From: CAWCUZ01 sp963798795
GTDB taxonomy: Bacteria > Acidobacteriota > Vicinamibacteria > Vicinamibacterales > SCN-69-37
Length of the DNA stretch: 64,000 nucleotides
Assembly: GCA_963798795.1 (NCBI GenBank)
Contig: CAWCUZ010000002.1
Span: forward strand, 62,001 to 126,000
Direction of reading: 5' to 3'
Positions 7,993 to 17,224 of this stretch are shown in pieces. The notes under the pieces were generated by a model. It had not been told where the DNA came from, did not search any database, and saw only the letters and a list, made by a program, of their open reading frames with translations. Each line of letters begins with the position of its first letter. The stretch's first letter is position 1. The position numbers and the translations under genes were made by a program.

Positions 7993-8858
7993 TCAGGAGA
8001 GAAACGCCCGCAAATACGGATCCGTGGCGGCGCGAAGCTCGCCGGCATCACCTTCGAACACCACCCCGCCATCCTTGAGCATCATGAACTCCGACTGCTC
8101 CATCTTCTCGCCGGCGGCAGGTTCGAACGCCAGGTCGCCGTTCTGCCGCACGGCCTCGTGGGTCGCCACGTAGAACGCATCGCGCAGCTGGTGCGTAACG
8201 ACGATGGAGCTGACGCCTTCCAGATCGCGCAGCTTGATGATCTCGTCGTCGACCGTCAGCGCCGTGATCGGATCGAGCCCGGTGGTCGGCTCGTCGTACA
8301 GCAGCACGCGCGGCCTGGAGGTCAGCGCCCGCGCGATGGCCACCCGCCGCCGCTGCCCGCCCGAAAGCTCGGACGGCATGCGATCGGCGTACTCGCCCAG
8401 GCCGACGAAGCCGAGCACCTGCTGGACGCGCGCATCCGCCTCGGCGAGCGGCGCCTGCTTCTGCTCGTAGAGCCGATAGCCGACGTTCTCGCGCACGGTG
8501 AGCGAGTCGAACAGCGCGCCCTCCTGGAACACCATGCCAAGGTCCGCGCGCACGCCCATCAGTTCCTCCTCGGTCATCTGGTCCACGCGGTGGCCCTGCA
8601 CCAGGATGCGTCCGGCGTCGGGCTTCAGCAGGCCGAGGATGAGCCGCAGGATCGTCGACTTGCCGGCGCCGCTCGCGCCGAGGATCACCTTCAGACGGCC
8701 CGGCAGCAACCGAAAGCTCACGCGCTCGAGCACGACCTTGTCGTCGAAAGCCAGCGAGACCTCGTCGAACGCGATGACGGCTCCGCGCCGGCCGGACCGC
8801 CCGGTCGATCGGCGGGTTGCCGGTTCGCCGCCGCCGAGGTCGGTGGAACGGCCATCAT
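7993..8858 (-). CDS. mlaF: MCE-associated ABC transporter ATPase (MlaF-like), one frameshift
   Basis: This is the cytoplasmic ATPase of the Mla-type transporter. Walker A (GASGAGKST), the signature LSGGQRRR and Walker B LLYDEPTTGLDP are all present, with the TTGLDP form typical of MlaF. The conserved start of the ABC fold (VIAFDEVSLAF) has no in-frame start codon. A single missing base near 8778 joins it to ATG 8858, which lies 4 nt after the mlaE stop, giving about 288 residues. I take this as a sequence error rather than a pseudogene. Confidence 0.88.
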
Positions 8859-8862
8859 CGCC

Positions 8863-9636
8863 TCAGTACATCACCGCGATCAGAAACTTCGTCAACAGGA
8901 AATCGACGGCGAGCACGGCGACCGAGCCGCCGACCACCGCATTCGTGGTAGCGCGGCCGACGCCCTGCGTGCCGCCGCGCGTCCGGATGCCCACGTGACA
9001 GCCGATCGTGACCAGCACGAACCCCAGCACGACCGGCTTGATGAGGCCCATCCACAGGTCCTGCATGTACAGCCCCTGCACGACGTTGTTCCAGTAGACG
9101 GTGCCCGCCACCTTGAGCTGCATCTTGCTGATGATCGAGCCGCCGAACATCCCGACCGCGTCGCTGACGACGGTCAGCACCGGCACCATGATCGTGCCGG
9201 CGAGCACGCGCGGCAGCACGAGCTTGCGCACCGGATCGGTGCCGAGCGCGCGCAGCGCGGCGATCTGCTCGGTCACGGCCATCGAACCGAGCTCGGCGGC
9301 AATGCCGGACCCGACGCGGCCCGTCACCATGAGCGCCGTGAGCACGGGCCCCAGCTCGCGCACCATCGAGGCGCTGACGAGCCGGCCGACCATGGACCGC
9401 GCGCCGAACTGGTCGAGCGTCATCCCCGACTGCAGCGCGAGCACCATGCCGGTGAACATGCCCGTCAGCACGACGACGGTCATCGACCCGATGCCGATCG
9501 CGTCGAACTGCTCGACGATGTCGCGCATGTAGATCGGCGGCGTGACCGCGGCCCGGCCCAGGCGGCCGATCAGCAGCAGGTATTCCTGAAGTTCGAGGAG
9601 GGCGCGCTTGAGCCAGTTCGAGGCGGCGCCAGCCAC
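8863..9636 (-). CDS. mlaE: MlaE-family ABC permease
   Basis: The 257-residue inner-membrane permease of the MCE system has the MlaE motifs RELGPVLTALMVTGRVGSGIAAELGSM (read here as overlapping short blocks) and about five to six hydrophobic segments. The GTG start abuts the uvrB stop with no gap, so the Mla genes are probably read through from uvrB. It heads the mlaE-mlaF-mlaD order usual for this transporter. Confidence 0.92.
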   Translation of the reverse strand: MAGAASNWLKRALLELQEYLLLIGRLGRAAVTPPIYMRDIVEQFDAIGIGSMTVVVLTGMFTGMVLALQSGMTLDQFGARSMVGRLVSASMVRELGPVLTALMVTGRVGSGIAAELGSMAVTEQIAALRALGTDPVRKLVLPRVLAGTIMVPVLTVVSDAVGMFGGSIISKMQLKVAGTVYWNNVVQGLYMQDLWMGLIKPVVLGFVLVTIGCHVGIRTRGGTQGVGRATTNAVVGGSVAVLAVDFLLTKFLIAVMY

Positions 9637-11664
9637 TCAGGGTCCCTCCACGGCCGCCACCAGGTCCGGATTGCGCAGGCGGCGCAGCCGGTCGCGAATC
9701 GCGGCCGCGCGCTCGAACTCGAGATTGGCCGCCGCGTCGCGCATCTCGCGCTCCAGATCGGCAATGAACGCGTCGCGCTCCGCCCGGGTCCGGAACGTGT
9801 CGCGCTCGTCGGGGGCGGTCGGCACCGTGACGTAGTCGCGCTCGTAGACGCTCGACAGGACGTCGTCGATGTGCTTGACGATGGACGCCGGGGTGATGTC
9901 GTGCTCGGCGTTGTAGGCCTCCTGCACGGACCGGCGGCGCTCGGTCTCGGCGATCGCGCGGCGCATCGAGTCGGTCAGCGCGTCGGCGTAGAGAATCGCC
10001 CGGCCGTGCACGTTGCGCGCGGCGCGGCCCATCGTCTGGATCAGCGCGCCGGCCGATCGCAGAAAGCCCTCCTTGTCCGCGTCGAGAATCGCCACCAGCG
10101 ACACCTCCGGCAGGTCGAGCCCCTCGCGCAGCAGGTTGATTCCCACCAGCACGTCAAAGGTGCCCACGCGCAGATCACGCAGGATCTGCACCCGTTCCAG
10201 CGTGTCGATATCCGAATGCAGATAGCGGACCCGGACGCCCAGCTCCTGGTAGTACTGCGACAGGTCCTCGGCCATGCGCTTGGTCAGCGTGGTGACGAGC
10301 ACGCGCTCGCGGCCCTCGACGACCTGCCGGATTTCCCCCAGCAGATCGTCGATCTGGCCCCTCACGGGCCGGACTTCAATCATCGGATCGACCAGGCCCG
10401 TGGGCCGGATGATCTGCTCCACGATGACGCCGCCCGCCTGCCGGAGCTCGTACGGCCCGGGTGTCGCACTGACGTACACCACCTGTCGAACGCGGGCCTC
10501 CCACTCCTCGAAGTTGAGCGGCCGGTTGTCGAGGGCGGAGGGCAGGCGGAAGCCGTAGTCGACGAGCACCTGCTTGCGCGACCGGTCGCCGTGATACATG
10601 CCGCGCACCTGCGGCACCGTCTGATGGCTCTCGTCGACGATGATGAGCGCGTCCTCGGGCAGGTAGTCGAGCAGCGTCGGCGGCGGCTCGCCCGGTGCGC
10701 GGCCCGAAAGATGACGGGAGTAGTTCTCGATGCCGTGGCAGTAGCCGATCTCCTTGATCATCTCGAGGTCGAACATGGTGCGCTGGTGCAGCCGCTGCGC
10801 CTCGAGGGCCTTGCCCGCGCCCTCGAGCTCGGCCAGCCGGTCGGCCAGCTCGGCCTTGATGGCGCGGATCGCCTCGGTCGTCCGCGCACGCGGCATGACG
10901 AAGTGCGACTTCGGGTAGACCGTGATCCGGTCGTGGCGGCGGATCTCGCGCCCGGTGAGCGGGTCGAAGGTGACGAGCTCGTCGACCTCGTCGCCGAACA
11001 GCGCGATGCGGAGGCCCAGTTCCTCGTACGCCGGATAGACCTCGATGGTGTCGCCGCGGACGCGGAAGGTGCCCCGGCGGAACTCGACGTCGTTGCGCTC
11101 GTACTGGATTTCGACCAGCTTGCGCAGGATCGCGTCGCGCGGCATGGTCTGGCCCCGCGTCAGCGCGAGCACCAGCGAGTAGTACGCCTCGGGCGAGCCC
11201 AGGCCGTAGATGCACGACACGCTGGCCACGATGATGACGTCGCGGCGTTCGAAGAGCGAGCGCGTGGCCGACAGCCGCAGCCGATCGATCTCGTCGTTGA
11301 TGATGGCTTCCTTCTCGATGTACGAGTCGGTCGCCGGCATGTAGGCCTCGGGCTGGTAGTAGTCGTAGTAGCTGACGAAGAACTCGACGGCGTTCTGCGG
11401 AAAGAAGCGCCGGAACTCCTGGTACAGCTGGGCGGCCAGCGTCTTGTTGTGCACCATCACCAGCGCGGAGCGGTTCACCCGGGCGATGACCTGCGCCATG
11501 GTGAAGGTCTTGCCCGACCCGGTGACGCCGAGCAGCACCTGGGCCCGATCGCCCCGGTCGAGGCCGGCCACGAGCTGGTCGATCGCCCGCGGCTGGTCGC
11601 CGCGCAGATCGAAGTCGGTCTGCAGCCGGAAACGGTCGGAAGTATCGGAGCGACTAGACGACAT
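9637..11664 (-). CDS. uvrB: UvrABC excision nuclease subunit B
   Basis: This nucleotide-excision-repair helicase loads onto damaged DNA with UvrA and recruits UvrC. At 675 residues it has the family length. Visible features are Walker A GVTGSGKT near residue 42, the beta-hairpin region with YYDYYQPEAY, the DESH helicase box and a C-terminal UVR domain (ANLEFERAAAIRDRL) for UvrC contact. No obvious SOS operator stands upstream. Confidence 0.97.
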   Translation of the reverse strand: MSSSRSDTSDRFRLQTDFDLRGDQPRAIDQLVAGLDRGDRAQVLLGVTGSGKTFTMAQVIARVNRSALVMVHNKTLAAQLYQEFRRFFPQNAVEFFVSYYDYYQPEAYMPATDSYIEKEAIINDEIDRLRLSATRSLFERRDVIIVASVSCIYGLGSPEAYYSLVLALTRGQTMPRDAILRKLVEIQYERNDVEFRRGTFRVRGDTIEVYPAYEELGLRIALFGDEVDELVTFDPLTGREIRRHDRITVYPKSHFVMPRARTTEAIRAIKAELADRLAELEGAGKALEAQRLHQRTMFDLEMIKEIGYCHGIENYSRHLSGRAPGEPPPTLLDYLPEDALIIVDESHQTVPQVRGMYHGDRSRKQVLVDYGFRLPSALDNRPLNFEEWEARVRQVVYVSATPGPYELRQAGGVIVEQIIRPTGLVDPMIEVRPVRGQIDDLLGEIRQVVEGRERVLVTTLTKRMAEDLSQYYQELGVRVRYLHSDIDTLERVQILRDLRVGTFDVLVGINLLREGLDLPEVSLVAILDADKEGFLRSAGALIQTMGRAARNVHGRAILYADALTDSMRRAIAETERRRSVQEAYNAEHDITPASIVKHIDDVLSSVYERDYVTVPTAPDERDTFRTRAERDAFIADLEREMRDAAANLEFERAAAIRDRLRRLRNPDLVAAVEGP

Positions 11665-11717
11665 GCGGCACGACCACTCGAACCCCTCATGGTACTACGC
11701 CGCCCCCCCGGACCGGC

Positions 11718-12641
11718 TCAGCGGCCGGGAGTGGCAGGGGCGTAGTAGCCGGGTCGTGTCCGGAGAGTGGCGTGGTCGACGTCGGGCCCCACGAGACGGA
11801 CCTCGACCTTGCGGAACTTGCCGTCGGCGCGCGGATTGGTGGACGTGTAGCCGATCGTGTAGCGCGAAACGAGCTCGTCGAGGATCTTGGCGTAAATCTC
11901 GTCGATGTCGTTCTTCGACGTCGGGAAGAAGGCCTGGCCGCCGGTATCGTGCGCGATCTGCCGCACGCGCAGCTGCTGCGCGATCCGATCGCCGCGCGGC
12001 TGGTGGTCGAGATACCCGACCGCGTAGACCATCACGTGCGCGTAGCGCAGCAGCTCGTCGAGCCGGCCGAACGTCATCGCGCTCGTCGTATCGCCGCCGT
12101 CGGTGTAGAGCAGCAGCACGTGCTGGCCGTCGCGGTCGAGCGTGCCCTGCACGTACAGGCCCACCGCGTCGTACAGGGCCGTGGCGCCCCCGGCGTGCCG
12201 GTCGCGAATCCGCTCGAAGAGGCGCGGCAGGTCCGACGGGCCGAACCGACCGATGCGGATGGCGGTATCGAAATCCACGAGGGTGACGTCGCGGGCCTCG
12301 TCGAGCGCGCGGGCGAAGCGGATGGCGGCCTCGCTGGCGACCTCGAGGTCGTTCTGCATGCTCTCGCTGGTGTCCAGCAGCAGGCCGAGGTGCAGCGGCG
12401 GCGGATGGCCCGACGCCCCTTCGGCGAACGAGAGAATGCGCTGCGGTTCTCCGTCCTCCCGGATCTCGAAGTTCTCGGGCTTCAGCCCCCGCACGATCTG
12501 GCCGTCCCGCCCGGTCACGATCACCGGGAGACTGACCAGATCGACCCGGTCGCGAAAGACCTGCGGCGCGGCGGGGACCCCGACGGCCGACACCGCCGCC
12601 AGGGCCACGAGCGCGGGACCGGCTGCGCGGCGCCAGGACAT
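11718..12641 (-). CDS. Secreted VWA-domain protein (VWFA-related, acidobacterial type)
   Basis: The 307-residue protein has a signal peptide (PALVALAAVSAVGVPAA) and a domain beginning LVSLPVIVTGRDGQIVRGL. A von Willebrand A domain follows, with a MIDAS made of DTSES, a Thr in GGATAL and YTDGGD. This layout is that of the VWFA-related proteins abundant in Acidobacteriota. It probably binds divalent metal and acts in adhesion or envelope assembly; the function is unknown. A TAAGAT -10 box 9 nt before the ATG and no ribosome-binding site suggest a leaderless message. Confidence 0.85.
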   Translation of the reverse strand: MSWRRAAGPALVALAAVSAVGVPAAPQVFRDRVDLVSLPVIVTGRDGQIVRGLKPENFEIREDGEPQRILSFAEGASGHPPPLHLGLLLDTSESMQNDLEVASEAAIRFARALDEARDVTLVDFDTAIRIGRFGPSDLPRLFERIRDRHAGGATALYDAVGLYVQGTLDRDGQHVLLLYTDGGDTTSAMTFGRLDELLRYAHVMVYAVGYLDHQPRGDRIAQQLRVRQIAHDTGGQAFFPTSKNDIDEIYAKILDELVSRYTIGYTSTNPRADGKFRKVEVRLVGPDVDHATLRTRPGYYAPATPGR

Positions 12642-12650
12642 CAGACCGGT

Positions 12651-12656
12651 ATCTTA
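12651..12656 (-). promoter_or_regulatory. -10 element TAAGAT of the VWA gene, leaderless type
   Basis: TAAGAT on the minus strand ends 9 nt before the ATG at 12641. No purine-rich ribosome-binding site lies between. Confidence 0.5.
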
Positions 12657-12711
12657 GCGCCGGGCGGTGCCGGCCGTACCGGTCCGGCGCGGCGCGACCG
12701 GCCGGGTCCTC

Positions 12712-12717
12712 TATAAT
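12712..12717 (+). promoter_or_regulatory. -10 element TATAAT of the DHH gene, leaderless type
   Basis: A consensus TATAAT ends 8 nt before the GTG at 12726, so the transcript would carry almost no 5' leader. It faces the minus-strand TAAGAT of the VWA gene, giving a compact divergent promoter pair about 56 nt apart. Confidence 0.6.
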
Positions 12718-12725
12718 GAGGGGTT

Positions 12726-14156
12726 GTGCGTGCGCTGGCCGTCTGTCAGGACGAGCTGGTCATCCGAACGCTGCACCGGGTCCTGTCGGGCGCGTTCGAC
12801 ATCGACTTCCTCGTAGAAAGCCGCCCGCTGGCTCGTCGACTCGTCGACGACGGCGTCTCGGCCACCGTGGCCGATCCCAAGCGAATCGACTCTTATCTGC
12901 GCGCCGACCTGACGCCGAACACGTGCGTCATCGTGCAGGACAGCGGCAAGAAGAGCCTCAAGCGGGTGGTCACGGCCATCCGGGACGCCGGCGGCATTCT
13001 GATCTACGTGCTCCACGTCGGCGGCGCCCCGACCCGCAAGAGCCTGGACGACCTGCGGGCCGTGGCGCCCGAGATCAATCACCTCGATCTCGCGGAGCTC
13101 CTCTCGGCCTCGCTCACGACCGAGCTGGGCCGGTCGCTGACGCGCGCGCGCGTGCAGCAGTACCAGCGCTACTTCGCCGACGCCGACCGGGTGCTCATCC
13201 TCCTGCACAACGAGCCCGACCCGGACGCGCTCGCGGCGGGGCTGGCGCTCCGCAACGTGCTGCGCCGGACACGGACGACGGCCATCATCGGCGCGCTGCA
13301 GGGCATCACGCGGCCGGAAAACGTGCGGATGGCGGACCTGCTCGACATCCAGGTGGAGCCGATCACGGCGGCGGAGTTCGGCAGCTTCGATCGGATCGCC
13401 ACGGTCGACGTGCAGCCGCACTATTTCGGCGGCCTGTTGCCGCGCGTCGACCTGGTCGTGGACCATCATCCCGAGCAGCCGGGCTACACGACCGTGTTCA
13501 AGGACATCCGCGCCGACTACGGGTCGACGTGCACGATCCTGACCGAGCACCTGCGGGCCGTCGACGTCAGCATTTCCGAGCGGACGGCGACGGCGATGCT
13601 CTACGCCATCAAGTCGGACACGCTGTTCTTCGCGCGACAGACGAACCGCGTCGATCTCGAGGCATTCACGTTCCTGTACCCGCTGGCCGATCCGGCGCTC
13701 ATCCGCAAGATGGAAGGGGCGGAAATCACGATGGAGCGGCTCGAGCACGTCACGCGGGCGCTCGCCACGAGCCGGCTGCGCAACCAGGTCTTCTCCGCCT
13801 TCCTCGGCGAGACGACGCGCGAGGACTTCATCCCCTACACGGCCGACTTCCTGCTGCAGCTCGAAGACGTCAAGTGGACGATCATCTCGGGCATCGTCAG
13901 CGGCCAGCTCATCGTGAGCGTGCGCAACCTGGGCTACTCGCGCAATGCCGGCGAGTTCGTCAAGGCGACGTTCGGCGACATCGGCAGCGCCGGCGGGCAT
14001 CGGGCGATGGCCAAGGCGGTGGTGCCGATCGAGCGGTTCCGCGGGAAGTTCGGCGACCTGTCGGGCGTCGGCATTGCCGCGCGCATCGGCGAACTGGCCG
14101 AGCAGTTCCTCCACGAAAGCAGCCACGACCGGCGCGTGCCGGCCAAAGCGGACTAG
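12726..14156 (+). CDS. DHH-family phosphoesterase with N-terminal nucleotide-binding domain
   Basis: The 476 residues comprise an N-terminal Rossmann-like TrkA-N/RCK-type domain (about 1-125), a DHH domain (HNEPDPDAL at 161-169, DVQ near 228-230, DHH at 246-248) and a C-terminal DHHA1 domain with GSAGGHRAMAKA. Metal-ligand residues of the DHH core are present, so a phosphodiesterase acting on cyclic dinucleotides or short oligonucleotides is likely. The N-terminal domain could sense a nucleotide. Its stop codon overlaps the stop of the convergent neighbour in a shared CTAG. Confidence 0.85.
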   Translation: MRALAVCQDELVIRTLHRVLSGAFDIDFLVESRPLARRLVDDGVSATVADPKRIDSYLRADLTPNTCVIVQDSGKKSLKRVVTAIRDAGGILIYVLHVGGAPTRKSLDDLRAVAPEINHLDLAELLSASLTTELGRSLTRARVQQYQRYFADADRVLILLHNEPDPDALAAGLALRNVLRRTRTTAIIGALQGITRPENVRMADLLDIQVEPITAAEFGSFDRIATVDVQPHYFGGLLPRVDLVVDHHPEQPGYTTVFKDIRADYGSTCTILTEHLRAVDVSISERTATAMLYAIKSDTLFFARQTNRVDLEAFTFLYPLADPALIRKMEGAEITMERLEHVTRALATSRLRNQVFSAFLGETTREDFIPYTADFLLQLEDVKWTIISGIVSGQLIVSVRNLGYSRNAGEFVKATFGDIGSAGGHRAMAKAVVPIERFRGKFGDLSGVGIAARIGELAEQFLHESSHDRRVPAKAD

Positions 14157-15322
14157 GCGCCGAGCGCCTGGTCGAGGTCGGCGATCAGATCGTCGGCCGC
14201 TTCGAGGCCGATCGACAGGCGGACCATGCCACGCGTGACGCCCGCCGCCGCGAGCTGCTCGTCCGTGAAGCCGTACTGCGAGGTGAGCACGGGCAGGCTG
14301 CACAGGCTCTCGACGCCGCCGAGACTGGCGGCGCGCTGGATGACCTGCAGCCGGTCGTACAGGCGGCACGCCGCGCCGTAGCCATCCTTCAACTCGAACG
14401 ACACCATCCCGCCGAAGCCGCGCATCTGCCGTCGTGCGACGTCGTGATCGGGATGCGACGACAGGCCCGGATAGAAGACGCGGTTGACCGGCGGCCGCTG
14501 CTCGAGCCAGGCGGCGACGCGGAGCGCCGACGCGTTCTGGCGCGCGACGCGCACGGCCAGCGTCTTCATGCCGCGCGCGACCAGATACGCGGCGGCCGGG
14601 TCGAGCACGCCGCCGAACAGCTTGCGCGCGGGCCCGAGCCGCCCGATCAGCGCGTGCGAGCCGGCCAGCACGCCGGCCGTGACATCGCTGTGGCCGTTCA
14701 GGTACTTGGTGGCCGAGTGCATCACCAGGTCGGCGCCGCAGGTGAGCGGCTGCTGATTGACGGGACTCGCAAACGTGTTGTCGACCACGGTCAGGACGCC
14801 GCGCGCCCGACAGGCGCGGGTGATGGACGTGATGTCCACGCACCGGAGCGTCGGGTTGATCGGCGACTCGAACCAGACGAGCCGCGTGCGATCCCCGATG
14901 AGCGCGTCGGGATGCTGCAGTTCGGCCAGCGACGCGAAGCGGGCGGTCACGCCGAAGCGCGTGAGGAACTCGGCAATCACCTGCAGCGTGCCGCCGTAGA
15001 TCGCGGCGCTGCAGACGACCTCGTCGCCCGCCCGCAGGAGTCCGAACAGCGCCGTCGAGACCGCGGCCATGCCGGAGGAGGTCGCGAGCGCCGCCTCGGC
15101 GGCCTCGAGCAGCGCGACCTTCTCCTCGACCGACTGCACGCTCGGGTTCGCGTAGCGCGCGTAGATGAACCGATCGGTGCGGCCCTGCTGATACGCCTCC
15201 AGCTGGGCGGCGCTGGCGAACACGAACGTCGTCGCCGTGTAGATCGGCCGGGTGAGCGGGGCGGCGCCGTCGACCACGCCCTCGCCGCGATGCAGGACGT
15301 CCGTTTCAACGTGTTTCGACAT
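14153..15322 (-). CDS. Cys/Met-metabolism PLP-dependent enzyme (cystathionine gamma-synthase/beta-lyase family)
   Basis: The 389-residue enzyme carries the family signature including the PLP lysine in SATKYLNGHSDV, the substrate-loop RYANPSVQSVEEK and the SSGMAAVST phosphate-binding segment. It could act as cystathionine gamma-synthase, gamma-lyase or O-succinylhomoserine sulfhydrylase; sequence alone does not separate these. The ATG at 15322 begins the family-typical N-terminus (HVETDVLHRG); the open frame upstream is spurious. It is preceded 7 nt away by the patatin-like gene on the same strand. Confidence 0.88.
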   Translation of the reverse strand: MSKHVETDVLHRGEGVVDGAAPLTRPIYTATTFVFASAAQLEAYQQGRTDRFIYARYANPSVQSVEEKVALLEAAEAALATSSGMAAVSTALFGLLRAGDEVVCSAAIYGGTLQVIAEFLTRFGVTARFASLAELQHPDALIGDRTRLVWFESPINPTLRCVDITSITRACRARGVLTVVDNTFASPVNQQPLTCGADLVMHSATKYLNGHSDVTAGVLAGSHALIGRLGPARKLFGGVLDPAAAYLVARGMKTLAVRVARQNASALRVAAWLEQRPPVNRVFYPGLSSHPDHDVARRQMRGFGGMVSFELKDGYGAACRLYDRLQVIQRAASLGGVESLCSLPVLTSQYGFTDEQLAAAGVTRGMVRLSIGLEAADDLIADLDQALGA

Positions 15323-15329
15323 GGGTGCC

Positions 15330-16693
15330 TCAGATGGCCTCGAGCCGGTCGCCGCTCGCGACGACCGGCTCGATGAACTGCCGATACGCGTCCTCGTATC
15401 CCTGGTGCATGAGCTCGAGAACGCCGTGCGTCCGATCGGACGCCTCGTCATAGGCGCCGACGAAGTCGAACGGCCCGACCGGATTGTGGTCCGGCCGCAC
15501 GACGAACACGCCGGAGAAGCGCGACACCGCCGCGGTCGTCGCGTCGAGCAGCGCCGCGGTCTCGACCGATCGCAGGACTTCGCCCATGCGGCCGCGCAGG
15601 TCGACCGGCCGCGACCGCATCGTGTGCGGCTCGGCGGGCGGTGGGGCGGGGCTCACGAGAATCACCTGCTCGATGGCGGCCCCCGCGATCTCGTCGATCA
15701 GGCGCGCGACCAGCTCCGGCCGGTCGCAGAGCCGGTGCCGCTCGCCGCGCCAGTAGCTCTCGGCGGGAAACGGGATGAGATGCGGAGCCGAAGCGACGGG
15801 CAGGCGCAGCGCGCCGAGCAGGAAGTCGAGCACGAGCGGGCGCAGCGGCGGACTGGTCAGGTCGACGAGCTCCGCCTCGCGCAGGACGTGCGGGCCCCGG
15901 CCAGCCGCCGCCGCGGTGCGCATCGGCTCCGGCAGCAGCGCGCCGACCAGATCGCGCCGGCCGTCGAGATCGTGAACGGCCAGGATGACTTCGCGGAAGC
16001 CCGGCTGGCCGAAGTTCTCGGTGAGCAGATCCGCGTACCGCCGGCCGATCTCCGCCGAAGCCGGGCGCGGCGCATTCGACGCCCCGCGCACGAGCGCCCA
16101 CAGCGCGTCCGCCAGCGTGCCGGCCGGCTCGCCCGTGTCGAGCGGCGAGCCGACCAGCTGCCACCAGACCGCCCCGCGGAACCGCCGGCGCGTGCCCGCC
16201 TGGCGGGCCGCCCGGACCGCCGCCCCGACCAGCACCGCCAGGACGACGAGCAGCGCGAGCACGATCGTGCGCGGCACGATGGTCGGCAGCACCGGCGGAT
16301 CGAACAGCAGCCGAATGGAGGCGTCGTACTGGCCGACCAGCGCCGCGGCGGCGCCGGTCAGGCTGACGAGCGCGGCCAGCAGGCTCAAGGCATACGCGAG
16401 CGCCGCCCAGGCCAGGATGAGCAGCGGCGAGAGCAACGCGAGGACGGCCACGAACAGGCCGGCGCCGGCCGTGCGCAGGGCGGGACGCCAGCGGTACGCC
16501 CGCGCGCAGGCGGGGGCGGGTCCACGGGCCGGCGGGATCCCAGAGCCGCGGGCGCGCCGTCGACCGCCGCGCAGAGCGCGTCGGCGACGCCGGGGCCGTG
16601 AGCGGCGACGAGGTCGATCTTGACGCCCGCTTCGTCGAGGGCGCGCAGCACGCCGGCCTGGTAGGCGCCGGCCGTGCCGGCACCGCAGAACAC
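15330..16693 (-). CDS. Patatin-like protein with membrane segment, frameshifted
   Basis: The first 50 residues (CGAGTAGAYQAGVLRALDE) match the glycine-rich oxyanion start of patatin phospholipases, but the expected GxSxG nucleophile region reads AAHGPGVAD without a serine. The rest (about 370 residues in one frame) has two long hydrophobic stretches near its start and a PDHNPVGPFDFVGAYDEASD region near its end that resembles the later part of bacterial patatins. The two parts are in different frames, joined by about two single-base indels near 16507 and 16555. It may be a degenerate or non-enzymatic patatin. The start may lie further upstream. Confidence 0.55.
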
Positions 16694-16727
16694 GACGGCC
16701 GTGCGGAGCCGCGGGGAGTAGGGAGCG

Positions 16728-17207
16728 TCAGGCCACGCCGTACTCGTCGTCGTGGATCGTCGCGAGGGTGAGGATTTCGAATTCGCGCGTGCCGTCCGGC
16801 GTGGGCACTTCCACTTCGTCGCCCGCTTCCTTGCCGACGAGCGCCCGGCCGATGGGCGACGCCACCGAAATCAGGCCGCGGTCGGGATCGGCATCCTCGG
16901 GCATCACCAGCTCGTAGGACGGCCTGGCGGCCGTTCTCACGCAGGGTCAGCTCGCGATCCGAAGCCGGCGCGGTCGCGCGGAATCCGGTCGAGGTTCATG
17001 AGCTGGATTTCCGAGACGCGCTTGCGCAGCATGGAGATGCGCGCTTCGACGAACCGCTGGCGCTCCTTGGCGGCCTGGTACTCCGCGTTCTCGCGCAGAT
17101 CGCCCAGCTCGCGCGCGCGCTTGATTTCCTTCGGCAGGTCCTGCGTCAGCTCGCGCTCGAGCTGCGCGATTTCGTCCTTCGAACCGCTTGATGAGACGCG
17201 CTTTCAT
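16728..17207 (-). CDS. greA: Transcription elongation factor GreA, frameshifted in assembly
   Basis: GreA rescues arrested RNA polymerase by stimulating transcript cleavage. The N-terminal coiled coil is recoverable across frames from the ATG at 17207 (elements RLIKRFE, then LRENAEYQAAKE). The C-terminal FKBP-like domain is clean (ISVASPIGRALVGKEAGDEVEV). Total length is about 160 residues, as expected. Single-base indels near 17185 and 16940-16965 break the frame. A TAGAAT -10 box lies 9 nt before the start. It diverges from the RNA methyltransferase gene. Confidence 0.9.
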
Positions 17208-17216
17208 CCCTGAAAA

Positions 17217-17222
17217 ATTCTA
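17217..17222 (-). promoter_or_regulatory. -10 element TAGAAT of greA, near-leaderless
   Basis: TAGAAT on the minus strand ends 9 nt before the greA ATG at 17207. This position matches the other TANNNT boxes of the window. Confidence 0.5.
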
Positions 17223-17224
17223 AC

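Noticed and set aside
8158..11745. A 1195-residue open frame on the plus strand
   Set aside because: It is antisense to mlaF, mlaE and uvrB, all clear genes. The Arg/His/Ala-rich composition is the usual GC-rich shadow.
12711..14843. A 710-residue open frame on the minus strand
   Set aside because: It mirrors the DHH gene and part of the PLP enzyme in another frame and has no recognisable domain.
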